Source: Gordonia mangrovi
GTDB taxonomy: Bacteria > Actinomycetota > Actinomycetes > Mycobacteriales > Mycobacteriaceae
Direction of reading: 5' to 3'
Assembly: GCF_024734075.1 (NCBI RefSeq)
Contig: NZ_CP102850.1
Location: forward strand, 4,030,001-4,094,000
DNA: 64,000 bases
The notes under the pieces were generated by a model that was given only the letters and a program-made list of their open reading frames with translations, made no database searches and had not been told where the DNA came from. The translations under genes were made by a program, and so were the position numbers. The first letter of the stretch is position 1. Each line of letters opens with the position of its first letter. Shown one piece after another: positions 46,321-56,299 of the stretch.

Positions 46321-46355
46321 CGGCCGGTGTCGAGACATCGCCTCGACACCGGCCG
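46321..46355. terminator. hairpin between XRE gene and greA
   Basis: A 14-base-pair perfect stem (arm CGGCCGGTGTCGAG) with a 7-base loop directly after the XRE stop and before the convergent greA stop. No T-tract. It marks the right boundary of the defence island. Confidence 0.65.
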
Positions 46356-46383
46356 CCGTGTTGTGGACCGGTACTGCGCCCGG

Positions 46384-46878
46384 TCAGCTGTGGTACGGCT
46401 CGGCGCTCAGCAGCGTGACCTTGACGACCGCGCCGCTGGGCACGGTGTACTCGCGCGTCTCGCCGACCTTGGCGTCGATCAGGGCGGCACCCAGCGGTGA
46501 GCTGGGCGAATAGGTCTCGATGGAGCCGTCCTTGGCGCTCTCCTCGCGGGTGGCGATCAGGAAGGTCTCGGTGTCGCTCTCGTCGCCGTCGTAGTAGACC
46601 TTGACCACCGAACCGGGCAGCGCCACACCGGACTGGGTGGGGGCCTCGCCGACCTTGGCGTTGTTCAGCAGTTCCTGGAGCTGGCGGATACGCGCCTCCT
46701 GCTGGCCCTGCTCTTCGCGGGCCGCGTGGTATCCACCGTTCTCCTTGAGGTCGCCCTCTTCGCGACGTTCATTGATCTCGGCAGCAATGACCGGTCGGTT
46801 GGCGATCAGGGAATCGAGTTCGCCCTTGAGGCGGTCATGCGACTCCTGGGTCAGCCACGTCACCTGTGTGTCGGTCAT
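46384..46878 (-). CDS. greA: transcription elongation factor GreA
   Basis: A 164-residue GreA: N-terminal coiled coil with the tip acidic pair ([16 protein letters not shown]) and the C-terminal FKBP-like domain ending [14 protein letters not shown]. It rescues backtracked RNA polymerase by stimulating transcript cleavage. ATG with AAAGGAG upstream. In M. tuberculosis I recall metB next to greA; here about 17 kb lies between them. Confidence 0.96.
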   Translation of the reverse strand: MTDTQVTWLTQESHDRLKGELDSLIANRPVIAAEINERREEGDLKENGGYHAAREEQGQQEARIRQLQELLNNAKVGEAPTQSGVALPGSVVKVYYDGDESDTETFLIATREESAKDGSIETYSPSSPLGAALIDAKVGETREYTVPSGAVVKVTLLSAEPYHS

Positions 46879-47005
46879 CGGTTACTCCTTTGTGTTGTCC
46901 GCGCCCTCGGCACATTGTTGGACCTGGGCATATGGACTGCTCTAAATGCAGCAACACGACCCCTCGCGGAGCCGTGTATTTACCGAGGATACCAGTCGCT
47001 GAGAG

Positions 47006-47761
47006 CTAAAGCACATCCGATGTTTGCGAACGTGTCTCGTTCAGCGCTTGCTGATAGCTCGGTTCGCGCTTCTTCAACCACCCCACGACGAGGTAGGTCA
47101 GCGGCATGATCACGATCTCCACCAACGTCTTCCAGACAAATCCGACGATGGTGTAGTTGATGAAATCACCCCAGGTGGAAATGCCCAGCGCCGAGGCTGC
47201 GATCGAGCAGAACACCAGCGTGTCGGCGAACTCGCCGACCACCGTGGAACCGATCAGGCGCGCCCACAGGTGACGCTCACCTGCTCGCTCCTTCATCTTC
47301 ACCAGCACGAACGAGTTGAGGAATTCGCCGGCGAGGTAGCCGGCCAGCCCGGCGAGGAGGAACTGGGGCACCACCCCGGCCACTGTCCGGAAGGCCTCCT
47401 GACCTTCGTAGAACTCCGCGGCGGGCAGTTCGATCGTGAGCCAGAAGCAGATCGACGCGATCGCCAGCACCACGAAACCGGCCAGGATGGCCCTGCGCAT
47501 GGCGCGAAATCCGTACACCTCGCTGATGACGTCACCGAGCACATAGGCCAGCGGAAACAGGTAGAACGCACCGTCGGTGACCAGGCCGTCCATCTGGATG
47601 GGGCCCAGCGAGACATGCAGCCAGTCGTCGAAGAGGATGACGCCCTTGGTGCCGGTGATGTTGCTGATGAGCATCACGCCGACGAACAGGGCCAGCAGAT
47701 AGGCGTAGTACGGGCTGGACAGCGTAGCGAACACGGCCCTGTCCCGGTGCTTCTGCGTCAC
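47006..47761 (-). CDS. yhhQ: queuosine precursor transporter (YhhQ/VUT family)
   Basis: A 251-residue protein with six or seven membrane helices of the vitamin-uptake-like/YhhQ family (NITGTKG, PLAYVLGDVISEVYGFR, VGEFADTLVF). It should import the queuosine precursors preQ0 or preQ1, or free queuine. GTG start overlaps the DUF4307 stop by 4 bases, so the two are co-translated. No riboswitch is visible upstream because the gene is second in its operon. Confidence 0.88.
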   Translation of the reverse strand: MTQKHRDRAVFATLSSPYYAYLLALFVGVMLISNITGTKGVILFDDWLHVSLGPIQMDGLVTDGAFYLFPLAYVLGDVISEVYGFRAMRRAILAGFVVLAIASICFWLTIELPAAEFYEGQEAFRTVAGVVPQFLLAGLAGYLAGEFLNSFVLVKMKERAGERHLWARLIGSTVVGEFADTLVFCSIAASALGISTWGDFINYTIVGFVWKTLVEIVIMPLTYLVVGWLKKREPSYQQALNETRSQTSDVL

Positions 47762-48228
47762 GGTGTCGATTCTGTTAGGTAGGCGGGAACGTCTGCAGTG
47801 CAGCCGAAGACCTCACCGATGACCGGCGGTTTGGACGTGGCGACCTCGGTCCGGATGCCGACCTGGGTCTGCGAGCCGGCCGGGATCAGGATCTCGCGCC
47901 GGCCGGTCTCGTCACCGTCGATCGACCGGCCGCGCACCACGCACGCCACCGGCCGTCCCGGATCCGCACGGGTCACCGTGAACTGGACGACCACAGTCGA
48001 CTGGTCGACGATGTCGTAGCCGGTCGCCTCCCCGGACACGTCGGGACTGGCGAATCTCGAGTAGCCGAGGACGGCGAGCCCGATACCTGCGGCCACGACC
48101 AGCACAGACAGCGCGATGAACCAGTTCCGACGGCTCCTCGCCGATTGTGCCGCCGGATAGGTGGCGCGTGGTCCGCTGCGCGGACCTTCGCCGTCACCTG
48201 CGCCGGTGCCCCCGACTGAACTGTTCAC
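47758..48228 (-). CDS. DUF4307 membrane protein
   Basis: A 156-residue protein with a Gly/Arg-rich cytoplasmic N-terminus, one membrane helix (FIALSVLVVAAGIGLAVLGY) and an extracytoplasmic DUF4307 domain with two Cys. I recall the M. tuberculosis counterpart as Rv1081c, between greA and mca as here. Function unknown. GTG start, divergent from mca with only 48 bases between. Confidence 0.85.
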   Translation of the reverse strand: MNSSVGGTGAGDGEGPRSGPRATYPAAQSARSRRNWFIALSVLVVAAGIGLAVLGYSRFASPDVSGEATGYDIVDQSTVVVQFTVTRADPGRPVACVVRGRSIDGDETGRREILIPAGSQTQVGIRTEVATSKPPVIGEVFGCTADVPAYLTESTP

Positions 48229-48276
48229 GGGTCAATACCTACCATGGGAGGAGTAACGATCCGAAGGTGAGGAAGC

Positions 48277-49179
48277 GTGACCGAATCTCACACTGGTGGA
48301 CCCCACGCCGGTCTTCGTCTGATGGCGGTGCATGCACACCCGGACGACGAGTCGAGCAAGGGTGCCGCCACGTCCGCCAAGTATGCGGCGGAGGGACATG
48401 AGGTGCTCGTCGTCACCCTCACCGGTGGCGAGCGCGGCGACATCCTGAACCCGGCGATGGATCGCCCGGGCATCAAGGAGCGCATGAGCGAGGTCCGCGA
48501 GGAAGAAATGGCGAACGCGGCCGCCGCGCTGGGCGTCGCACAGACCTGGTTGGGCTTCGTCGACTCCGGGCTTCCCGAGGGGGACCCGCTTCCGCCGGTC
48601 CCGGAGGGATCGTTCGCCGACATCGACATCGAAGAGCCGATCGAGGCCCTCGTCCGTGTGGTCCGGGAGTTCCGGCCGCACGTGATGATCACCTACGACG
48701 AGCACGGCGGCTATCCGCACCCGGACCACATCCGTGACCACGAGGTGTCGGTCGCAGCGTTCGAGCGTGCCGGGGACCCCGACGCCCATCCGGGCACCGG
48801 GGAACCGTGGACCGTCTCGAAGCTGTACTACACGCACGGCTTCATCAAGGACCGCATGGTCTTGTTCTCCGACGAGTTCGAGCGCCACGGCCAGGAGAGT
48901 CCGTTCACCGAATGGCTCGAACGGTGGGAGCGCGACCCGAGTCGCGGAGACCTGATGGGTCGGGTGACCACGCAGGTGGAGTGCGCAAAGTACTTCCCGC
49001 AGCGTGACGACGCGTTGCGTGCCCACGCCACCCAGATCGATCCCAACGGGGTGTTCTTCGCCGTGCCGCTCGAGTGGCAGCAGCGACTGTGGCCCACCGA
49101 GGAGTTCGAGCTCGCCAAGACGCGGGTGAAGACGTCGATCCCGGAGACCGACCTGTTCGCCGGAATCGAGGAGCCGTGA
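48277..49179 (+). CDS. mca: mycothiol S-conjugate amidase
   Basis: A 300-residue LmbE-like zinc amidase: zinc motif HAHPDDE (19-25) and GYPHPDH. Mca hydrolyses mycothiol S-conjugates of toxins and antibiotics, releasing a mercapturic acid for export, so the organism makes mycothiol. GTG start at 48277. The next gene overlaps the stop (GTGA). Confidence 0.94.
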   Translation: MTESHTGGPHAGLRLMAVHAHPDDESSKGAATSAKYAAEGHEVLVVTLTGGERGDILNPAMDRPGIKERMSEVREEEMANAAAALGVAQTWLGFVDSGLPEGDPLPPVPEGSFADIDIEEPIEALVRVVREFRPHVMITYDEHGGYPHPDHIRDHEVSVAAFERAGDPDAHPGTGEPWTVSKLYYTHGFIKDRMVLFSDEFERHGQESPFTEWLERWERDPSRGDLMGRVTTQVECAKYFPQRDDALRAHATQIDPNGVFFAVPLEWQQRLWPTEEFELAKTRVKTSIPETDLFAGIEEP

Positions 49180-49467
49180 GCGCGATGGACCCGACGATCT
49201 GGACCGCAGGTGTGCAGTTCCTGGCTGCGGTGGAGGAACCCGAGGGGCCCGAGTTCGGCAAGGCGTCGCCACTGGGATTGCTGGTCATCATCGTTCTGCT
49301 CGTCGCCACCGCATTCCTGATCAGGTCGATGAACACTCAGCTCAAGAAGCTGCCGAAGAAGTTCGACGCCGACCATCCGGAACCGGATCAGGCGTTCGAC
49401 GACGGCACCGACTCCGTCGACACCGACGACGACGGCACATCGGACACAACAGATGGGGTGCAGGCCG

Positions 49468-49493
<26 letters not shown>
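49176..49493 (+). CDS. small membrane protein (Rv1083-like)
   Basis: A 105-residue protein with one helix ([18 protein letters not shown]), a basic stretch after it ([12 protein letters not shown]) and an acidic, disordered tail. It is conserved by position between mca and the DUF255 gene. Function unknown. The GTG at 49176 overlaps the mca stop; an ATG 9 bases on is an alternative with better distance from GAGGAG. Confidence 0.78.
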
Positions 49494-51483
<1,990 letters not shown>

Positions 51484-51487
51484 CGCC

Positions 51488-51709
51488 ATGGACGAGCACA
51501 CGGAATTCGGGGTGCGGGTGGCCGAAACCGACGACGCCCGGGACCGCGGAACGCACAAGGTGGTCCTGGAGGTGTGGCCGCACAATTATGCGGCCATCGC
51601 GCTCTACGAACGGCACGGCTTCGTTCGTGAGGGGCTGCGTCCCGGCCAGTATCGGCGACGCAACGGTGAACTCTGGGACTCGCTCGAGATGGGGCTGCGG
51701 CTGGAGTAG
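51488..51709 (+). pseudogene. C-terminal fragment of a GNAT acetyltransferase
   Basis: A 73-residue frame; residues 22-73 (HKVVLEVWPHNYAAIALYER, then HGFVREGL) are the end of a GNAT acetyltransferase (motif B). The preceding acetyl-CoA loop (Q/R-x2-G-x-G/A) and first half are missing, since the frame starts 5 bases after the DUF255 stop. It is probably the remnant of a deleted gene. A short functional peptide is unlikely. Confidence 0.6.
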
Positions 51710-51734
51710 ATCGGGTGACGGTCGGGGTCGACTG

Positions 51735-52376
51735 TCACAACGCGGCGTGCGTGGCGGCGGCCCCCTCCGGCCCGACGAGCGTGCACAGGCGGCGGTCGGC
51801 GCCGAGTTGCATCATCATCGCCGCGCCGGCCGGACGCAGATCGATCGCCGAACCCTGTCCGATCGGCCAGCCGAGGAAGCGGCAGATGAACGAGCGGGAG
51901 AAGTGTCCGTGCGACACGACGATGACGTCGGTGTCGGCCAGCCGCTGCTCGACGGCATCAACGGCCCCGTCGACCCGCCGGGTCATGTCCTCGACCGACT
52001 CACCGTGCGGTCCGCCCTCTGTCCAGATGGTCCATGCCGGATCCCCGGCGGCGTGGATCTGCGCCCGGGTCAGCCCCTCGTAGTCGCCGTAATCCCATTC
52101 GGCGAATCTGTCGTCGACCTCGTCGACGGTGAGACCGGCCAGTTGGGCGGTACGCCGTGCCCGGGTGCGCGGGGAGGCGAACACATACGGGTTGGTCAGT
52201 CCGAGCCGGTCGGTGATGCCGACCAGCGCGCGGGCGTCCTCCTCGCCGCGCGGCGTCAGATCGATGTCGGTGCGACCGGTGTGGCGGTCGGTCAGCGACC
52301 ATTCGGTCTGGCCGTGCCGGATGAGCAGGACGCGGCGGGTGACGGGCGGCGACGGGCTGGTGCTGGGATCGGTCAC
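51735..52376 (-). CDS. histidine phosphatase family protein (phosphoglycerate-mutase-like)
   Basis: A 213-residue histidine phosphatase with the RHG motif (LLIRHGQTEWS), second Arg in SPRTRARRTA, Glu in EWDYGDYEG and second His in VVSHGHFSR. Such proteins remove phosphate from sugar phosphates or other metabolites. GTG start at 52376 overlaps the stop of the DDAH-RocD fusion by 4 bases, so it is co-translated with it. Confidence 0.88.
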   Translation of the reverse strand: MTDPSTSPSPPVTRRVLLIRHGQTEWSLTDRHTGRTDIDLTPRGEEDARALVGITDRLGLTNPYVFASPRTRARRTAQLAGLTVDEVDDRFAEWDYGDYEGLTRAQIHAAGDPAWTIWTEGGPHGESVEDMTRRVDGAVDAVEQRLADTDVIVVSHGHFSRSFICRFLGWPIGQGSAIDLRPAGAAMMMQLGADRRLCTLVGPEGAAATHAAL

Positions 52377-54421
52377 GAGGATGAGCGTACGGCCTCGGCC
52401 AACTGATCCACCGCCCAATCGATCTCCTCGGTGGTGATCACCAGTGGCGGAGCCAGGCGCAGCGTCGACCCGTGGGTGTCCTTGGCCAGCACGCCCCGTT
52501 CGGCAAGTCGCAGGCAGACATCCTTACCGGTGCCGACCCCGGGCTCGAGGTCGATGCCGGCCCACAGGCCGAGCCCACGGACCGCGATGACGCCATTGCC
52601 GACGAGTTCACCCAACCGAGTGTGCAGGTGCGCACCGAGGTCGGCGGCCCGACGCTGCCACGAACCGTCGGCGAGCATGTCGACCACGGTGTGGCCCACC
52701 GCCGCCGCGAGCGGGTTGCCGCCGAATGTCGACCCGTGCTCGCCGGGATGCAGAACCCCGAGGACGTCGGAGTCGGCGACGACCGCCGACACCGGCAGGA
52801 TGCCACCGCCGAGTGCCTTGCCCAGGGTGTAGACATCCGGCTCGACACCCCAATGCGCGCAGGCGAAGGTGGTTCCGGTGCGCCCGAGCCCGGACTGGAT
52901 CTCGTCGGCGATCATCAGCACGTTGTGGTTGGTACACAGTGCACGCACACGCGGCAGGTAGTCGTCGGAGGGCACGATGATGCCGGCCTCGCCTTGGATC
53001 GGTTCGAGGAGCACGGCCACCGTCTCGTCGTCGATTGCGGCCGCGATCGCGTCCGCATCGCCGTAGGGCACCTGAACGAATCCCGGTGTGTACGGACCGA
53101 ATCCGGTGCGGGCATCGGGGTCGTCGCTGAAGCTGACGATACTGATGGTCCGGCCGTGGAAGTTGCCGCCCGCCACGATGACCTTCGCTCGACCGTCGGC
53201 GACACCCTTGACGTCGTAACCCCATTTGCGGGCGACCTTGATCGCGGACTCGACGGCCTCGGCGCCCGTGTTCATCGGCAGCACCATGTCCTTGCCGCAC
53301 AGCGTCGCCAGTGCGGCGCAGAAGGGTTCGAGTTCCGTGGAGCGAAATGCGCGGCTGGTCAGAGTGACCCGCCCGATCTGATCGAGCGCGGCTGCGACGA
53401 TCCGCGGATGGCGATGTCCGAAGTTGACCGCGGAGTACGCGCCGAGGCAGTCCAGGTAGCGACGTCCGTCGACGTCGGTGATCCACGCGCCTTCGGCGGT
53501 GGCCGCGGTCACCGGCAGTGGCGAATAATTATGCGCCACATGTGGTTCAGCGGCTGACGACACGTCGACCTCCTCGTCGGTGCCCCTCAATTCTAGGGTG
53601 CAGCACTTCACTCCGCCGCCGCCTTTGAGTAGTTCGGACAACTCCACACAGACCGGTTCGAAGCCGGCCGTGCGCAGCGCATCCGCGAGTGCCGGCGCCG
53701 CATCGGTCATCACGACGTGATGGCCGTCGGAGACGAAGTTCAGGCCCAGTGCGGACGCGTCGGCGTCGGTCGCGATGACCGCGGTCGGGAAGAGTTCCGC
53801 GAGCACCGCCTGCGAGTGCGGTGAGAACGCGGGCGGGTAGTAGGCGATCAGGTCGTCATCGAGCACGCCGAGCGCGGTGTCGAGGTGATAGAAGCGTGGG
53901 TCGACGAGTTCGAGGGTGATCACCGGTCTCCCGGTCAGCGCGGCGATCTCGGCATGGGTGTCGCGGTGCGTGCGGAACCCGGTGCCGGCGAGGATGCGAT
54001 CACCGACGACCAGGAAGTCGCCTTCGCCCTCCTGGATGCCGTCGGTGCGGTGCACCGGTCCGAGGCCGTTGGCGGAGAACCAGTCGGCATAGTGATCGCC
54101 TTCCGGTCCGCGTTCGGGGAACGCGAACCGCGCGGCGATCGTCGCGCCGGCGACGCTCAGTCCCCCGTTGGCCGCGTAGACCATGTCCGGCAGGCCCGGT
54201 TGCGGGTCCACCGCGTGCACCGTGTGCCCGAGTGCCTCGTAGACCTCGCGGAGGCGTAGCCACTGAGCGATCGCGCGATCGGTATCCACCGGCGTCGTGG
54301 GGTCCATCCATGGGTTGATCGCGTACTGGACGGTGAAGTGCACCGGTGGGGTCATCGCATAGGTGCGTACCCGGGGAACCCGGGTGATCGCGGGCACGCG
54401 GGCAGGGCTGGTGATCGTCAT
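52373..54421 (-). CDS. rocD: DDAH-like amidinotransferase fused to ornithine transaminase
   Basis: A 682-residue two-enzyme fusion. Residues about 20-280 are a guanidine-modifying (DDAH/arginine deiminase-like) domain with EGEGDF, His179 (FYHLDT) and a C-terminal Cys pair (273-274, GGGGVKCC). Residues about 285-682 are a class III transaminase of the ornithine-oxoacid type with Asp506 (IADEIQSG) and PLP Lys535 (TLGKALGGG). Together they could turn arginine-type substrates into ornithine and on to glutamate semialdehyde. I recall separate adjacent genes in M. tuberculosis (Rv2323c, rocD). ATG at 54421; divergent from an Lrp regulator. Confidence 0.88.
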   Translation of the reverse strand: MTITSPARVPAITRVPRVRTYAMTPPVHFTVQYAINPWMDPTTPVDTDRAIAQWLRLREVYEALGHTVHAVDPQPGLPDMVYAANGGLSVAGATIAARFAFPERGPEGDHYADWFSANGLGPVHRTDGIQEGEGDFLVVGDRILAGTGFRTHRDTHAEIAALTGRPVITLELVDPRFYHLDTALGVLDDDLIAYYPPAFSPHSQAVLAELFPTAVIATDADASALGLNFVSDGHHVVMTDAAPALADALRTAGFEPVCVELSELLKGGGGVKCCTLELRGTDEEVDVSSAAEPHVAHNYSPLPVTAATAEGAWITDVDGRRYLDCLGAYSAVNFGHRHPRIVAAALDQIGRVTLTSRAFRSTELEPFCAALATLCGKDMVLPMNTGAEAVESAIKVARKWGYDVKGVADGRAKVIVAGGNFHGRTISIVSFSDDPDARTGFGPYTPGFVQVPYGDADAIAAAIDDETVAVLLEPIQGEAGIIVPSDDYLPRVRALCTNHNVLMIADEIQSGLGRTGTTFACAHWGVEPDVYTLGKALGGGILPVSAVVADSDVLGVLHPGEHGSTFGGNPLAAAVGHTVVDMLADGSWQRRAADLGAHLHTRLGELVGNGVIAVRGLGLWAGIDLEPGVGTGKDVCLRLAERGVLAKDTHGSTLRLAPPLVITTEEIDWAVDQLAEAVRSSS

Positions 54422-54446
54422 GAATCGACGTTAATCTGGACCGGTG

Positions 54447-54495
54447 ATGCAATCAATCTACGAAACTTGCTCACTTGTGCAATGGATTCGCAATA
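54447..54495. promoter_or_regulatory. divergent promoter region with repeated GCAAT motifs
   Basis: The AT-rich gap between the fusion gene and the Lrp gene has GCAAT at 54449, 54479 and 54490, the last two 11 bases apart, about one helical turn. Lrp-type proteins bind repeated degenerate sites of this kind, so it is the likely operator region. Confidence 0.4.
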
Positions 54496-54518
54496 TTGAT
54501 ATCTGAAATGGAGATACG

Positions 54519-54965
54519 TTGCGTGTTCTCGATGAGTTGGACGAGAAGGTGCTCGCCTGCCTGACCCGCGACGCCCGGGCCACCTTCGCCCAGATCGGTG
54601 ACGTGGTGGGATTGTCGGCGCCGGCGGTGAAGCGGCGGGTGGATCGGCTGGTCGACGACGGGGTGATCAAGGGCTTCACCGCAGTGATCGATCCGTATGC
54701 GATGCAGTGGACGACCGAGGCCTATGTGCAGGTCTCCTGTCGTGGCAACATCTCGCCGCAGGTGCTGAAGGAGGCGTGGGAGCCGATTCCCGAGGTGGTC
54801 AGCGCCGCCACCATCACCGGGCAGGCCGACGCCATCCTGCGGGTGCGCGCCCGGGACGTGCAGCATCTGGAGCAGGCCCTCGAGCGGATTCGCAGCGCCG
54901 GTCCGGTCGAGCACTCCGAATCGATCATCGTGTTGAGTCAGTTGATCGACCGAGGTCATCCGTAA
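54519..54965 (+). CDS. Lrp/AsnC-family regulator
   Basis: A 148-residue regulator: N-terminal helix-turn-helix (LDEKVLACL ... FAQIGDVVGLSAPAVKRRVDRL) and a C-terminal RAM/ligand domain. Divergence from the arginine/ornithine fusion gene suggests it senses an amino acid and controls that gene, as I recall for the rocD cluster in mycobacteria. Start is TTG at 54519 with GGAG about 7 bases upstream; no ATG or GTG fits the domain. Confidence 0.87.
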   Translation: MRVLDELDEKVLACLTRDARATFAQIGDVVGLSAPAVKRRVDRLVDDGVIKGFTAVIDPYAMQWTTEAYVQVSCRGNISPQVLKEAWEPIPEVVSAATITGQADAILRVRARDVQHLEQALERIRSAGPVEHSESIIVLSQLIDRGHP

Positions 54966-55012
54966 CCGCGATTGGGGGCCACCTGGTGCGTCGTGCTAGC
55001 GTGGTCGCCGTG

Positions 55013-55078
55013 ATGAACACCGCACGCGTCTATTGGCGCTTTATCGAGGCTCCGGGTGGGGCCACGATGAAGCGCTGA
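55013..55078 (+). CDS. leader peptide with Tyr-Trp-Arg-Phe
   Basis: A 21-codon frame upstream of the DAHP synthase gene, with Y7-W8-R9-F10: all three aromatic end products of the shikimate pathway in four codons. It is followed by a long inverted repeat and a terminator. I recall a comparable leader (aroR) before a DAHP synthase gene in Corynebacterium glutamicum. The preceding TAGCGT (54997) could be a -10 element, which would make the leader nearly leaderless. A GTG just before the ATG could also start it. Confidence 0.65.
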   Translation: MNTARVYWRFIEAPGGATMKR

Positions 55079-55106
55079 ATCGCCGCGCGCGTACACACCC
55101 GGAGCC
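55048..55106 (+). promoter_or_regulatory. attenuator stem overlapping the leader peptide
   Basis: GGCTCCGGGTG (55048-55058) is perfectly complementary to CACCCGGAGCC (55096-55106). The left arm lies directly after the aromatic codons, so a ribosome stalled there would cover it and change the folding before the terminator. Confidence 0.55.
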
Positions 55107-55109
55107 CCG

Positions 55110-55136
55110 AGCAGCGACCGTCAGGTTGCTGCTTTT
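55110..55136 (+). terminator. intrinsic terminator of the leader transcript
   Basis: GCAGCGACC-GTCA-GGTTGCTGC, 9 base pairs including one G-T, extended by an A-T pair, followed by TTTT. The best intrinsic terminator in the window; it lies 80 bases before the DAHP synthase start. Confidence 0.65.
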
Positions 55137-55215
55137 GTCATTTCCAGGCCTCCGGTGACGCACGAACGACCAGGGGCCACCCGATACGACCGGGCCAGAC
55201 CCCGAAAGGCATGAC

Positions 55216-56289
55216 GTGACCACCATCTCGGACTTGACCGCCGCCGAATCCACCTCGGACCGCCGGATCAAGTCGTTCCGCTCCATCCCGTCCCCGGACA
55301 CCATCCGCACCGAGTTGCCGCTGACCTCGCGCCGCGCACTGACCGTGCAGCGTGACCGCGAGGAGATCGCCGACATCCTGGCCGGTCGCGACGACCGGCT
55401 GCTCGTGGTGGTCGGTCCGTGTTCGGTCCACGACCCGATCGCGGCAATCGACTACGCACGCCGACTGGCGCCGTTGGCCGCCGACCACGCGGACCGGCTC
55501 AAGATCGTGATGCGGGTGTACTTCGAGAAGCCGCGCACCACCGTCGGGTGGAAGGGCCTCATCAACGACCCGGGCATGGACGGCTCGTTCGACGTCGAGC
55601 GTGGTTTGCGGACCGCGCGGTCGCTGCTGCTCGACATCATCGACCTCGGTCTTCCGGTGGGGTGTGAGTTCCTCGAGCCCACGAGTCCGCAGTACATCGC
55701 CGACGCCGTGGCCTGGGGTGCGATCGGGGCCCGTACCACCGAGTCGCAGGTGCACCGCCAACTCGCGTCGGGCCTGTCGATGCCGATCGGTTTCAAGAAC
55801 GGCACCGACGGCAACGTGCAGGTGGCCATCGACGGCGTGAAGGCCGCGGCGGCCCAGCACGTGTTCTTCGGCGTCGACGATTTCGGTCACGGCGCGGTGG
55901 TCGAGACCGCCGGCAACGACGAGTGCCACGTGATCCTGCGCGGCGGCACCGCCGGCCCGAATCACGATGCCGACTCGGTCGCGTCGGCGGTCGCCGCGCT
56001 GGCGAAGGCCGGACTCCCGGAACGGATCATGATCGACTGCTCGCATGCGAACTCGGGCAAGGACCACATCCGCCAGGCCGAGGTCGCCGAGGAGATCGCC
56101 ACGGCCATCCGGGCGACGCGTGCGTCGGGTACGCCGGTGACGATCAGCGGCGTCATGCTGGAGAGCTTCCTGGAGCCGGGAGCGCAGTCGCCGGATGCCG
56201 AATCGTTGACCTACGGACAGTCGGTCACCGACAAGTGCATGGGCTGGGAGGCCAGCGCCGCCGTGCTGGCGACGCTGGCCCGGGCCTGA
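55216..56289 (+). CDS. aroF: 3-deoxy-7-phosphoheptulonate synthase, type I
   Basis: A 357-residue type I (AroG-like) DAHP synthase: LLVVVGPCSVHDP, KPRTTVGWKG, GCEFLEPTSPQY, IGFKNGTDG and DCSHANSGK. It condenses phosphoenolpyruvate and erythrose 4-phosphate, the first step of aromatic amino acid synthesis. GTG start with GAAAGG six bases upstream. The upstream leader peptide and terminator point to ribosome-mediated attenuation by aromatic amino acids. Confidence 0.94.
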   Translation: MTTISDLTAAESTSDRRIKSFRSIPSPDTIRTELPLTSRRALTVQRDREEIADILAGRDDRLLVVVGPCSVHDPIAAIDYARRLAPLAADHADRLKIVMRVYFEKPRTTVGWKGLINDPGMDGSFDVERGLRTARSLLLDIIDLGLPVGCEFLEPTSPQYIADAVAWGAIGARTTESQVHRQLASGLSMPIGFKNGTDGNVQVAIDGVKAAAAQHVFFGVDDFGHGAVVETAGNDECHVILRGGTAGPNHDADSVASAVAALAKAGLPERIMIDCSHANSGKDHIRQAEVAEEIATAIRATRASGTPVTISGVMLESFLEPGAQSPDAESLTYGQSVTDKCMGWEASAAVLATLARA

Positions 56290-56299
56290 GCTCGCGGAT

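Noticed and set aside
47762..47805. preQ1 riboswitch for the YhhQ gene
   Set aside because: The gene is second in its operon and its start overlaps the previous stop, leaving no leader.
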